Assembly: GCF_026250525.1 (NCBI RefSeq)
Contig: NZ_CP111043.1
Coordinates: 4,725,001-4,789,000, forward strand
Length of the DNA: 64,000 nucleotides
Reading direction: 5' to 3'
From: Chondrinema litorale
GTDB lineage: Bacteria > Bacteroidota > Bacteroidia > Cytophagales > Flammeovirgaceae
Part shown: positions 28,436-37,251 of the stretch, piece by piece
Layout of the letters: each line of letters starts with the position of its first letter
How positions within the stretch are numbered: position 1 is the first letter of the stretch
Translations under genes and position numbers: made by a program
Notes under the pieces: model-generated
What the model was told of the DNA's origin: nothing
What the model saw: only the letters and a program-made list of their open reading frames with translations
Databases searched by the model: none

Positions 28436-29158
28436 ATGGAAAAATCACAAAACGCGCTATCAGAAAAGTTTTTTCTAAAAAAGGTTGATCAGTCTGAAAT
28501 TGTAATTCAGAAACCTACAAAACAGCCAGTATTCTTTGCTGAAAAAGCTCAGGAATGGAAAATCCAGTTAGAAAAGATTCTCAAAGACAAATCACTTACA
28601 GCTAAACTAGCTTCTATCAATTATTCTGAGAAAGTAATACAAGAAGCCATTAGCTCAATAAAGCAATTGTTAGAATCAATTGAGGCATATCAAGTGAACA
28701 TGGAGCGCAAAAAGAATATCACTAAAACAAAAAACCAAGCAATTGATGAGCTGCACAAATTGTTTATGTTCCATAAAATTCTAGTTCAGAATCTATTTAG
28801 ATCACAACAGAATATAATTGAGCAATTAAAAGCAGACAAGCTGAACCCTCAAAGAGAGTCTCTATGGATTCGCAACATCAAACAGTTTTACACCAAAATC
28901 TCTGAAGATACAAATGCACTTAATTCCATGAAGCCTTATAATGTGGATGATAGTACAATTAAAGATTGCTTAAAAAGCATAGACAGTATAGAGGAAACCA
29001 TTTTAGAAAGAGATAATCTATCAACCGAACTGATTGATCTTACAGCTAAAAATGCTGAGCTAAAAGGTGAACTGATAAACTGGATATCTACATTTAAAAA
29101 AATTGTTAGCCGCGGATTGGTTAACGATCAAGAAGCTTTGCTAAAACTTGGCCTTTAG
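28436..29158 (+). CDS. Predicted coiled-coil protein, 240 aa, unknown
   Basis: A highly charged, cysteine-free, almost wholly helical protein with no signal peptide or membrane segment, so presumably cytoplasmic. Heptad-like stretches occur at about residues 30-100 and 185-235. I recognise no domain. The ATG at 28436 follows a short AT-rich region; the IS end lies only 94 bp upstream, so the natural promoter may have been separated or replaced. A clean terminator follows at 29168. A standalone gene in its present context. Confidence 0.65.
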   Translation: MEKSQNALSEKFFLKKVDQSEIVIQKPTKQPVFFAEKAQEWKIQLEKILKDKSLTAKLASINYSEKVIQEAISSIKQLLESIEAYQVNMERKKNITKTKNQAIDELHKLFMFHKILVQNLFRSQQNIIEQLKADKLNPQRESLWIRNIKQFYTKISEDTNALNSMKPYNVDDSTIKDCLKSIDSIEETILERDNLSTELIDLTAKNAELKGELINWISTFKKIVSRGLVNDQEALLKLGL

Positions 29159-29167
29159 CAAAAAAGG

Positions 29168-29203
29168 CTCCTGTATCATATAAATCATACAGGAGTTTTT
29201 TTT
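29168..29203 (+). terminator. Rho-independent terminator after the coiled-coil gene
   Basis: Arms CTCCTGTAT (29168-29176) and ATACAGGAG (29187-29195), a 10-base loop and an eight-base T-run. Nine bases after the stop codon. Confidence 0.9.
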
Positions 29204-29381
29204 ACTCCCTCCTTTTTCTACGCTTAGAAAAAATATCTTTTCAGATTGGCAAGAAATTTAATCACTTGCACGATTCTGTCTTAATTAATAAAAAATAGTA
29301 AGTTAATCTATTTCTTTAGCTAAAAATTGTTTATTTAGTAGAGATACTAACACCTGTATCCTAAAAATAAATTTATTTTTT

Positions 29382-31361
29382 ATGAAGATAAATGTACTTA
29401 CTCTCTTATTCATACTTAGCACATTCATTTCACTTAAAGCACAAAAAACTAAAACCTTTACACTTGTATCACCAGATGAAGGGCTTATCGCTCAAATAGA
29501 CGTAAGTGATAAAATCTACTACTCATTACAAGTAAAAGAACAAGAAATTATTCTTCCTTCGGCTATCTCAATGACTTTGGAAGACGGAACTGTGTTAGGA
29601 AAAAAAGCTAAAGTAAAAGATAATTTTATAGAAACTTATAATACGTTTATTGATCCCCTCTACTGGAAAAAAGACAGCATAAACGACCATTATAACTATT
29701 TACTCCTAGACTTTAAACAAGACTTTTCGCTTGAGTTCAGAATTTACGATGAGGGCTTTGCTTATCGGTTTATTACTAAGTTTGATGACCCAATAACTAT
29801 AAAGTCTGAAGAAATAAATTTCAACTTTAGAGATAACTATCCGCTAGTTTCAGCTCAATTAGACAAAGATAGCTTTCAACATAGCTACGAAAACAATTAC
29901 ATCACCTCGCCTATTCAGCAACTTTCAAACGATAAAATGATGATGCTCCCATTTTTAGCAGAAGCCCGAAGTGGTGTTAAAATGGTTTTTACAGAAGCAG
30001 ATTTAGAAAGTTACCCAGGCTTGTATATAGTAAAAGGAGAAGAAAAGAATTCATTAAAATCTATTTTACCAAAATATCCGACCAAAGAAAAAATTGGCGG
30101 GCACATGGATTTTGATCTATTGGTAGAAGAAAGAGCAGATTACCTAGCAAAAACCGAAGGAAGCAGAAGTTTTCCGTGGAGAGTATTTGTGTTTTCAGAA
30201 GACGACAGAACATTGCTCAATAATGACTTAGTATACAAACTTGCTAAACCTTCAGAAGGAGACTTTTCTTGGGTAAAACCCGGTAAAGTTGCTTGGGACT
30301 GGTGGAATGCCTTAAACCTAACAGGAGTCGATTTTGAACCCGGTTTTAACACTGAAACTTATAAATATTTTGTAGACTTTGCTGCAAAAAACAATATTGA
30401 ATATATCAATCTGGACGAGGGCTGGTCTGATCAGTTTGATTTAACTAAAATCACTACAGAGATAGATATGCCTGAGCTAATTGCTTATGCCAAACAAAAA
30501 GACGTAAAAATTATACTTTGGTGTGTGGCAAGAACACTCGATGCCCAACTAGAAGAAGCGATGAACCAATTCGAAAAATGGGGAATTAGCGGTATTAAGG
30601 TTGATTTTATGGACAGAGACGACCAAAAAATGGTCGATTTTTATTACAGAATTGCCAAGGCAGCAGCCGAAAAGAAAATATTAGTAAATTTCCATGGTGC
30701 ATACAAACCAACGGGATTAAACAGAACTTTTCCTAATGTAATTAATCAGGAAGCGGTAAGAGGTTTAGAATACAACAAATTCTCTGAGCCAGATGGTACT
30801 ACGCCCGACCATGCAGCAACTATTCCATTTATAAGAATGCTGGCTGGACCAATGGACTACACACCAGGAGCAATGAACAATGTAAACAAAGACAACTTTA
30901 AAGTAGTTTTTGATGCACCAATGAGTCAAGGTACCAGAGCACAGCAAATTGCCATGTATGTGGTGTACGAAGGACCTTTGCAAATGCTATCTGATGCTCC
31001 CACAGCTTACGAAAAAGAGCCAAAAGTTTTAGATATTATTGCTGATATTCCAACTACTTGGGACGATACACAAGCTATAGGTGGCAAAGTTGGCGAGTTT
31101 GCAATAATTGCCAGAAAAAAAGGAGATGCATGGTATGTTGGAGGCATTACCAATTGGGAAGCAAGAAAAGTAGCAGTTAACTTCTTCTTCTTAACGGAAA
31201 ATAGTTATGATGCTACCATACTTTCAGACATGGATGACAGCAAAACAGATGGTACTAAATACCAAATTACCAAAGACGAAATAAAACCATTTGACAGGAG
31301 AGAACTCCAACTCGCTCCCGGTGGTGGATTTTTCATAAAGCTCACGCCTAAAGCCAATTAA
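29382..31361 (+). CDS. Glycoside hydrolase family 97 enzyme
   Basis: Signal peptide at residues 1-20 (ending LKAQ). The N-terminal beta-sandwich (about 25-270), the central TIM barrel (about 280-560, with AWDWWNALNLTGVDFEPGFN and YINLDEGWSDQFD) and the C-terminal beta domain (about 570-659) match GH97, the SusB family. The barrel contains GIKVDFMDRDDQ with Asp408 and nearby acidic residues. In this family an Asp nucleophile is the mark of the retaining alpha-galactosidase-type branch, whereas SusB-type inverting enzymes use a glutamate pair, so alpha-galactosidase activity is the better guess. Expected to act in the periplasm on short alpha-linked oligosaccharides. No SusC/SusD pair is next to it. 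Confidence 0.9.
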   Translation: MKINVLTLLFILSTFISLKAQKTKTFTLVSPDEGLIAQIDVSDKIYYSLQVKEQEIILPSAISMTLEDGTVLGKKAKVKDNFIETYNTFIDPLYWKKDSINDHYNYLLLDFKQDFSLEFRIYDEGFAYRFITKFDDPITIKSEEINFNFRDNYPLVSAQLDKDSFQHSYENNYITSPIQQLSNDKMMMLPFLAEARSGVKMVFTEADLESYPGLYIVKGEEKNSLKSILPKYPTKEKIGGHMDFDLLVEERADYLAKTEGSRSFPWRVFVFSEDDRTLLNNDLVYKLAKPSEGDFSWVKPGKVAWDWWNALNLTGVDFEPGFNTETYKYFVDFAAKNNIEYINLDEGWSDQFDLTKITTEIDMPELIAYAKQKDVKIILWCVARTLDAQLEEAMNQFEKWGISGIKVDFMDRDDQKMVDFYYRIAKAAAEKKILVNFHGAYKPTGLNRTFPNVINQEAVRGLEYNKFSEPDGTTPDHAATIPFIRMLAGPMDYTPGAMNNVNKDNFKVVFDAPMSQGTRAQQIAMYVVYEGPLQMLSDAPTAYEKEPKVLDIIADIPTTWDDTQAIGGKVGEFAIIARKKGDAWYVGGITNWEARKVAVNFFFLTENSYDATILSDMDDSKTDGTKYQITKDEIKPFDRRELQLAPGGGFFIKLTPKAN

Positions 31362-31390
31362 TACCATTGGAACAATTGTTGAATTTTAAT

Positions 31391-31419
31391 AAGTACTGAC
31401 GGACAGTACTTATTTTTTT
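31391..31419 (+). terminator. Hairpin terminator between the two glycosidase genes
   Basis: Arms AAGTACTG (31391-31398) and CAGTACTT (31404-31411) around ACGGA, then an A and a T-run. It should reduce read-through from GH97 into the GH-A-like gene. Confidence 0.8.
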
Positions 31420-31434
31420 ATTTTCTAATTTTTT

Positions 31435-32646
31435 ATGAAATCCCAGCATTTAAAATTACTAACCAAACTCATAATTCTCTCATTATCAATATTAATCTTT
31501 AGCAGTTGTGATGAAGGTTCTGATGAAAACATTGACCCTCAAGAAGAGACTGTAGAAGATGAAGTGGAGATAATTGATGAAGAAGAGGAACAAACTGTAG
31601 AAGAAGCTATACACACTACAGTATCGATTTCAGAAGATAAATTCTTGATTAATGGAAAATTAACATTCGAAAACGTAGAATGGAATGGCTACGAAATTGA
31701 AGGTTTACTTCCAAATTCTCGAATGGTAAACGGTATTTTTGACGACACTAATGACCCCACTGCAGATAACTGGGCTTATCCAGATTCAGATGAGTGGGAT
31801 GCCAACAGAAATACAGAAGAATTTGTAGCAGCAATGGAAAGCTGGTATACAAAAGGTCTTCTTTCTTTCACTATCAACTTGCAAGGTGGTAGCCCAATGG
31901 GATACGGAAACTCAGGTTGGGTAAACTCTGCTTTCAATCCCGATGGTTCTTTAGACTCTGCCTACATGAGCAGGTTAGAATTAATTCTAGACGAAGCCGA
32001 TAGACTAGGAATGGCGCCTATCGTAGGGCTTTTCTATTTTGGTCAAGACCAATACTTGAATGATGAAACTGCTGTAAAAGCAGGAGTTGAAAATGCAGTA
32101 AACTGGTTTTTCGATAAAGGATATAAAAACATCTTAATCGAAATTAACAATGAGTGTAATGGCAATTACGATCACGATATCTTATTCCAATACAGAGTGC
32201 ATGAGTTAATAACCCTTGCACAATCTATCGAAAGAGATGGCCATAGATATCCAGTTAGTACCAGCTATACAGGAAAGCACCTACCAAAATCAAATGTGGT
32301 AGAAGTTGCAGACTTTATTATCCTACATGGCAATGGCATGGAAGACCCTGACGAAATTGTTGCTTTGGTAAATGAAACCAAAACTGTAAACGGGTACGAT
32401 AACCAACCAATTATTTACAATGAAGATGATAATTATGGTTTTGAAAATGATTGGAATAATTTTACCGCAGCCACAAGTGTACATGCTTCATGGGGATTTT
32501 TCGATTACCGTAGAAGCGGAGAAGAGTTTGAAAATGGGTTCCAAAGTATTCCAGCAGATTGGGAAATAAGCTCTGATAGAAAACAGGCTTTCTTTAATCT
32601 TGTGGAAGACATAACAGGTGGTAACACTGTTGAAAATATAGATTAA
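31435..32646 (+). CDS. Lipoprotein with clan GH-A-like TIM-barrel glycoside hydrolase domain
   Basis: The signal sequence ends in IFSSC (lipobox cysteine 25), followed by a strongly acidic linker (about 26-62). The rest is a (beta/alpha)8-type domain. The acid/base position Glu240 lies in IEINNECN and the candidate nucleophile Glu330 in IIYNEDDN, an arrangement like clan GH-A (GH5-type) enzymes. The FxINLQGGSPMGYG segment and the HASWGFFDYRRSG C-terminal strand support the fold. The acidic linker after a lipid-anchor cysteine is a surface-exposure signal in Bacteroidota, so the enzyme is probably on the outer cell surface. Substrate and exact family are not determinable by eye. Confidence 0.7.
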   Translation: MKSQHLKLLTKLIILSLSILIFSSCDEGSDENIDPQEETVEDEVEIIDEEEEQTVEEAIHTTVSISEDKFLINGKLTFENVEWNGYEIEGLLPNSRMVNGIFDDTNDPTADNWAYPDSDEWDANRNTEEFVAAMESWYTKGLLSFTINLQGGSPMGYGNSGWVNSAFNPDGSLDSAYMSRLELILDEADRLGMAPIVGLFYFGQDQYLNDETAVKAGVENAVNWFFDKGYKNILIEINNECNGNYDHDILFQYRVHELITLAQSIERDGHRYPVSTSYTGKHLPKSNVVEVADFIILHGNGMEDPDEIVALVNETKTVNGYDNQPIIYNEDDNYGFENDWNNFTAATSVHASWGFFDYRRSGEEFENGFQSIPADWEISSDRKQAFFNLVEDITGGNTVENID

Positions 32647-32653
32647 AAGTTAT

Positions 32654-33040
32654 ATGCAAAAACAGCAAATTGATGTAGTCGCCGGAGTAATTTATAAAGA
32701 AGATAATATCTTAATTTGCAGAAGAAAACCCGGTAAACATCAGGCTGGCTTATGGGAATTTCCTGGTGGCAAGATCGAAAAAGACGAAAATCATCAGGAA
32801 GCGCTCATACGAGAAATTAAAGAGGAACTCCAAATCAACATTTCTCCCAAAGAAATCATCACAAAAGTTATTCACGAATATGCTCACGCTGTAATTGTGC
32901 TATGGGTTTACAAAACTCAATTTTTAGAAGGCAACATCACTCTCACCGATCACGACAAAACACTTTGGGTTAGTGCAGAAGAATTAATTAATTTCGAGCT
33001 TGCTCCTGCTGATCAACCAGTTATTTCTTTTCTTATCTAG
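32654..33040 (+). CDS. mutT: MutT-type Nudix NTP pyrophosphohydrolase
   Basis: 128 residues with a full Nudix box: GGKIEKDENHQEALIREIKEE, matching G-x5-E-x7-REUxEE. The N-terminal VDVVAGVIYKEDNILICRRKPGKHQAG-like stretch and the FPGGK sequence before the box are typical of MutT/CTP pyrophosphohydrolase-type enzymes that hydrolyse 8-oxo-dGTP or pyrimidine NTPs. The C-terminal WVSAEEL.FELAPADQPVI segment is also normal for the MutT branch. It starts 8 bases after the lipoprotein gene, so the two are probably co-transcribed; this is positional only. The IS1182-type transposase gene ends about 200 bp beyond its stop. Confidence 0.9.
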   Translation: MQKQQIDVVAGVIYKEDNILICRRKPGKHQAGLWEFPGGKIEKDENHQEALIREIKEELQINISPKEIITKVIHEYAHAVIVLWVYKTQFLEGNITLTDHDKTLWVSAEELINFELAPADQPVISFLI

Positions 33041-33245
33041 GGCCTCCTTGAAAATTGATTAAGACCAATAAAAAATAAGAGTTGGATAGATAAAGTTCAG
33101 CTTTTTTTTGTTTCAAATCTTGGTACCTGCTGTTTTGGACTATTTAAAAAGTACAATACTGTGAGTAATCCTATTGATAAAACTGGAAAATATTGCTTTT
33201 GGATAGTATAGACACACTCATCCCATAGGCTTTTCAGCTTTAGGT

Positions 33246-34583
33246 TTAGGCGGCCTGAAGTAGAGGGGCTTGTTCTGATTTCCTTTTGCTGATCTTAACG
33301 GCATTGGCCATCATAACTGCGAAAAAAACGTGTATCATTTCTCGTTTTTCTCCTTTAACCTTGATCTTATTGAGGCCATAAGCTGTTTTATGCACGCCAA
33401 AACTTCCCTCCATCACCGTGGCTCTTTGGCTAGAGATGAGACTTCTGAGTTGGCTTTCAGCAGGGTTGTTTACTTTAGGACCTTTCTTTGGAAAGCAGGT
33501 AAATATCTTCTTTTCTGTTAAATACTTCCTGTTTTTGTTGGTGGCGTAAATGCGATCTGCTCCTAGTTGATGAAGTGAGCCAAATATCGATCTATGTTTT
33601 AAACTACTTAATTTCAGTCTGGTACTTTCATTAAAAGCGCGGAACTCCATGGTATCGATAAAGCAGATACCATCCACCTGAAGCAGGTGTGCCTTCATTC
33701 CGAACTCAACCCTTTTAGCTTCTTTACCTCGCACTATCGGCCTAACATAAGCCTTGGGAAGTGATACAATCCTGTTTTTCAATTCTTTAGCTGGATGCTG
33801 CTGCAAGAATTGCTGTTGCTCGATTATCTTCTTTATAGTTTTTAGATATGTTCTCTCATGTAAGTGAAGCTGTATTTGTGGATTTTCGTTAAGTAGGCAT
33901 TGCAGTTGCCCCAATCCTTTGGATAGTAGATATATCAATGACTTTTTACGCTTGCGACCAGCTTTATATGTCTTTTTACGACTACGATCATAAGACATCT
34001 GCATGCGCTTTTGATCTATATATTTGGAGCCAGGTCGTTTTACTCCTAATATTTTACAGTATCTGTAAAGCTGCTTTTCAAACACCCATTGGCAGCTCTC
34101 CCAGAGCAGCTTAACATCGGTAGGAAAACGAATATAACTCTCATAACAAGTAGCATCCATTAAGAGCACATGCGTATTATGCATGTCTGTTTTCCAGTGT
34201 TGGAGTAGTACCTCTTGAAGTTGTTGCCAATCAGTATGGTCCGCCATATACGTCCTGATTCGACTTAAAATGGCCTTATCCTTAATCTTTTGATGATCCT
34301 GTAGCAATTTATTGCAAAATAGCTGAAGGCTCCAATCGGTATTAAAGCGTGCTATGAGCTTTTCATCACTCAGGTTTAAATAGGCTTTTAGAAACATTAA
34401 GCCAAACATGCCCTGAGGCGAAAACCAGCTAGGAGCACCAGGGCCTTTATTTTTCTTAGGCAGACATGCAGAAAGTTGTTCCCAAGGGATGCTATCATAA
34501 ACATTACCCAATTTACTACTCTTAAATAAATACCATTTTGGAGTTAAGTAATCTTGTGGTTGGAAAAGCTGTTGATCTCTCAT
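33246..34583 (-). CDS. IS1182-like DDE transposase, 445 aa
   Basis: The N-terminus (YDSIPWEQLSACLP, WFSPQGMFGLMFLKAYLNLSDEKLIARFNTD) matches the DUF772 domain of IS5/IS1182 transposases. The DDE core follows: first aspartate in VLLMDATCYE, second aspartate in the GADRIYATN region, and glutamate in the RATVMEGSFGVHK segment. A lysine/arginine-rich DNA-binding region is at about 180-215. The frame is complete and uninterrupted. It is transcribed toward mutT. Activity cannot be judged without the terminal repeats. Confidence 0.85.
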   Translation of the reverse strand: MRDQQLFQPQDYLTPKWYLFKSSKLGNVYDSIPWEQLSACLPKKNKGPGAPSWFSPQGMFGLMFLKAYLNLSDEKLIARFNTDWSLQLFCNKLLQDHQKIKDKAILSRIRTYMADHTDWQQLQEVLLQHWKTDMHNTHVLLMDATCYESYIRFPTDVKLLWESCQWVFEKQLYRYCKILGVKRPGSKYIDQKRMQMSYDRSRKKTYKAGRKRKKSLIYLLSKGLGQLQCLLNENPQIQLHLHERTYLKTIKKIIEQQQFLQQHPAKELKNRIVSLPKAYVRPIVRGKEAKRVEFGMKAHLLQVDGICFIDTMEFRAFNESTRLKLSSLKHRSIFGSLHQLGADRIYATNKNRKYLTEKKIFTCFPKKGPKVNNPAESQLRSLISSQRATVMEGSFGVHKTAYGLNKIKVKGEKREMIHVFFAVMMANAVKISKRKSEQAPLLQAA

Positions 34584-34585
34584 AT

Positions 34586-34618
34586 ATTGTAGTGTTAATT
34601 GTGATTAGACACTACAAT
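34586..34618 (-). repeat. Perfect hairpin in front of the IS1182-like transposase gene
   Basis: Arms ATTGTAGTGT (34586-34595) and ACACTACAAT (34609-34618) with a 13-base spacer lie directly before the start codon. It could be a transposase-binding or regulatory hairpin, or part of the IS end. Confidence 0.6.
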
Positions 34619-34629
34619 TTAACAAATCA

Positions 34630-34676
34630 AAAACCCCGAAAAAAGCTTTTATTAGCTAATTGCGGGGTTTTATTTT
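34630..34676. terminator. Bidirectional terminator-like hairpin beside the IS1182 element
   Basis: Arms AAAACCCCG (34630-34638) and CGGGGTTTT (34663-34671) bear T-runs on both strands. A 24-base loop holds a smaller AGCT inverted repeat. No plus-strand gene directly feeds it, so it may be a former mutT terminator displaced by the IS, but this is inference. Confidence 0.6.
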
Positions 34677-34741
34677 ATACATTAATGCATTTAAAACCTT
34701 GATTTTCAATCCCTTTTATTTAAAAGGTAAGGCCTATATAA

Positions 34742-34777
34742 AAAATCACCTGTTAGGGTTTAAAAACCACTAACAGG
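34742..34777 (-). terminator. Terminator overlapping the stop codon of the CsgG-like gene
   Basis: Arms CCTGTTAG (34749-34756) and CTAACAGG (34770-34777) extended by an inner GGTTT/AAACC pair. On the minus strand it ends in GTGATTTTTT. The stop codon (34760-34762) lies inside the hairpin loop. Confidence 0.8.
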
Positions 34778-36538
34778 AAATTCTATTCTAATACCGGCTT
34801 GCATATATAAAGGCCCAATTATCACATTGGAATATGGCACCATTTGATCTGGAATAGAATAAAACTTAGTTTCAGGATTTCCATCGTCATCGTCTTTGCC
34901 AGTTTTAGCTCTATATTTCCAAGAGTTATACCTCAAATGCCTGTAAGAAACATTAGCAAACAACAGTACATTTTTCAACCTTAAAATTCCTTCTAAGCTT
35001 GCACCTAACATTGGCGACCAGTCTCTTACAAAATCACTCTCATCTTCTGAAAGTTGATTTACTTCGTTAAACTCTTGCCTCATTTTACCATAACCGATTT
35101 CTACACCGGGAGAAAGATAGATTAACTCTGGTATAATCGGAATTTGATAACTCCCTCCTATTTTTGGTACCCACGCATTTAACTCACCATTATCAATGCT
35201 ATAAAAATCCATACCCATGGTAAATGTATAATTGTAGAGCAAATCTCTAATGTGCACATTAAATGTATAAATTTCGCCGTCTGACAAGTCATTGTATCTT
35301 TCAAGATAGTCAGTATCAAGACTAACACTACCTGGCTCTCCATTATTTACCATGTGCACACCACTTGGCTCATTAGCTCTCACAATTTTCTGGTCTAAAC
35401 TCAAACCATAAGAGAAAGATGCACTCACCATGTACGGACTACCATTGGTTTCTTCTACAATCATTCCCTCTCTAAAAGCATATCTACCTTTTAGTATCTT
35501 ACCCACAGCATAATCGCTTGCCGTTTCACTGATATAAATTAATCCGACTTTTTTGGTTTTGCCTGTATAACTGCCATTTTTCTTGGCTTTTAAAACCGTA
35601 AAATACTCACCGCTCCTTATTTCAAAGTTCTGTCCGCGGTTAATGGTTACCTTGTTTAAGGTTTTATTTACAATAGTGGCAGAGGTGGTTGCGGTGTATT
35701 TCATCTCTCTTACCAAATAGCCAGGCATTAAACCTTTCGCTTCGCCCATTAATAAACCTCTGGCAGAATTCGCTTCAGCATCTGTAATTTTGATAATTCC
35801 AATTCTTGGAGTTCCCACGGGAATTTCTACATCCTTTCTTACTTTACCCTCTTCTTTTGCGATATCAAAAATTTCGAATGTCATTCCTTCCTTCACACCT
35901 AATTCATAACCTCTATCTAGAAGAACTTCACTTTGATTTACACCACTAGTGTAAGCCTGAATAAGAAAGTACTTTCTGAAATTATCGAAAATCTCTTCGG
36001 CAAGCCTGTCCAACGCATCTAATACAGCTCCTCTCTCAGACGAAGACCTACCATAGGCAGAAGCTTCTGTAGAAGCAGTGTATTTTCCTGTTTCTACTTC
36101 CATTAACTTAATACTTGCTCTTATTTTGGATGTGTAATGGCTATTTTCTTTTAAATCGCCATCGTCGTTGTAAGTGGCTTTGTGGTATTCTACTGTGTTA
36201 CCAGTGTAATTTCCCACAATAAAAAGTTTAACTCCTCTTCGTTTACCAACTTCTACAGCGGTGGATTCGTCCACCATACCAGAAAGTTGTATTCTTAATT
36301 CGTTTGCGATACGCTTGAGTTCTGCGTCGTCAGAAGTAATTACATTAAATTTTCTTGAATCGATAATGAGTGCAAGAATCTTCTCAGTAATTATTTTTTC
36401 ATAGATTTCAGAATCTCTACCCTGCCAACCTCCAAAAGGAAGCACTGAAATATCTTCTTTTTCGTCTACAAAAGATTGTGAGAATGATAACTGGCAAAAG
36501 GTAGTTACAATAAAAAATGCGGTAAAAAGTCTTTTCAT
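34760..36538 (-). CDS. CsgG-like outer membrane protein with C-terminal beta domain
   Basis: Residues 1-20 form a signal peptide (ending FSQS). The N-terminal domain (about 22-200) resembles CsgG/curli-production proteins: DISVLPFGGWQGRDSEIY, a stretch of strand-helix pairs, and KLFIVGNYTGNTVEYHKA. The middle part (about 205-370) is a set of small beta domains, and the last 200 residues (FSYGLSLDQKI onward, ending EFPVSGF) alternate as a beta barrel with a terminal phenylalanine. The N-terminal signature suggests an envelope secretion or assembly role. No CsgA, CsgE or CsgF genes are present. The gene faces the ECF sigma gene across a 155-bp divergent region, which might couple their control. 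Confidence 0.65.
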   Translation of the reverse strand: MKRLFTAFFIVTTFCQLSFSQSFVDEKEDISVLPFGGWQGRDSEIYEKIITEKILALIIDSRKFNVITSDDAELKRIANELRIQLSGMVDESTAVEVGKRRGVKLFIVGNYTGNTVEYHKATYNDDGDLKENSHYTSKIRASIKLMEVETGKYTASTEASAYGRSSSERGAVLDALDRLAEEIFDNFRKYFLIQAYTSGVNQSEVLLDRGYELGVKEGMTFEIFDIAKEEGKVRKDVEIPVGTPRIGIIKITDAEANSARGLLMGEAKGLMPGYLVREMKYTATTSATIVNKTLNKVTINRGQNFEIRSGEYFTVLKAKKNGSYTGKTKKVGLIYISETASDYAVGKILKGRYAFREGMIVEETNGSPYMVSASFSYGLSLDQKIVRANEPSGVHMVNNGEPGSVSLDTDYLERYNDLSDGEIYTFNVHIRDLLYNYTFTMGMDFYSIDNGELNAWVPKIGGSYQIPIIPELIYLSPGVEIGYGKMRQEFNEVNQLSEDESDFVRDWSPMLGASLEGILRLKNVLLFANVSYRHLRYNSWKYRAKTGKDDDDGNPETKFYSIPDQMVPYSNVIIGPLYMQAGIRIEFPVSGF

Positions 36539-36693
36539 CTTCTAAAATTATTTCGACTGTTACTGTGTGTTTTACTTTCTTACGACAATTGTGGAATACA
36601 GTTAAAAAAAATCTTACTTTTTTGTAACCTTTCTGAAAAGCACAGGTAACCAGATCAAAATTTAAATACAGCATTACAATAGCGATTATTACA

Positions 36694-37233
36694 ATGACTG
36701 ATGAAGCAGTAATGGAATTGGTAAAAAAAGGAGACTTGGAAAAGACTTCCATTCTGTTTGAAAGATATCAGGGAATGCTTTACAACTTTTACCTGAAGCT
36801 TTCATTCGAAACAGAATTAAGTAAAGACTTAACTCAAAATGTATTTTACCGCCTAATCAAATACCGAAATAGTTACCAAAGTGGAATGAGTTTTAAAGCT
36901 TGGTTTTTTCAAATGGCGAGAAACCTTTACAAAGACCATGTAACGAATCAGAAAAACAAAAGATCGAGATTTAGCGACCTCGAAAAACTAGGAAACATTG
37001 CTGCTGAAAAACTACAAGATACCGAACAGGCCGAGAGAGAGAAAGCACTTTACAAAGCACTTACCCTACTGGACGAAGACCAAAGAGAAATTATAATACT
37101 AACTAAGTTCCAGAAAATGAAATACAACACCATTGCCGAGCTAATGGGAATAACTGAAAGTGCTGTAAAAGTGAAAGTGCATCGGGCAGTAAAGAAACTG
37201 AAAGGCCTTTATTTTATGACCGAACAAAATTGA
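36694..37233 (+). CDS. ECF RNA polymerase sigma factor (sigma-70 family)
   Basis: 179 residues with region 2 (about 20-90: LFERYQGMLYNFYLKL, DLTQNVFYRLIKYRNSY, FKAWFFQMARNLYKDH) and region 4 (about 120-172: ALTLLDEDQREIIILTKFQKMKYNTIAELMGITESAVKVKVHRAVKKL). The helix-turn-helix AELMGITESAVKVKVHRA is clear. It is followed 18 bp later by a membrane anti-sigma gene, the usual arrangement, and then by two DUF4097-type secreted proteins that are candidate targets. Confidence 0.95.
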   Translation: MTDEAVMELVKKGDLEKTSILFERYQGMLYNFYLKLSFETELSKDLTQNVFYRLIKYRNSYQSGMSFKAWFFQMARNLYKDHVTNQKNKRSRFSDLEKLGNIAAEKLQDTEQAEREKALYKALTLLDEDQREIIILTKFQKMKYNTIAELMGITESAVKVKVHRAVKKLKGLYFMTEQN

Positions 37234-37251
37234 ATTTAAAACATCAATAAG

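Larger units (their letters stand above)
33246..34618 (-). mobile_element. IS1182/IS5-type insertion sequence, ends not resolved
   Basis: The transposase gene 33246-34583 plus a hairpin directly in front of its start. I found no convincing pair of terminal repeats in 33041-33245 and 34584-34760; the only shared octamer (TTGAAAAT) is too short. The outer limits are therefore uncertain and the given end is only the hairpin limit. The element lies between mutT and the CsgG-like gene. Confidence 0.6.

Noticed and set aside
33041..34760. Possible terminal inverted repeats of the IS1182-type element based on TTGAAAAT at both sides
   Set aside because: Only eight bases match and the flanks do not align beyond that, so the ends were left unresolved.
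36417..36752. Open frame of 111 codons on the minus strand over the csgG-like/sigma intergenic region
   Set aside because: It overlaps the start of two well-supported genes and reads like an antisense shadow with no recognisable domain.
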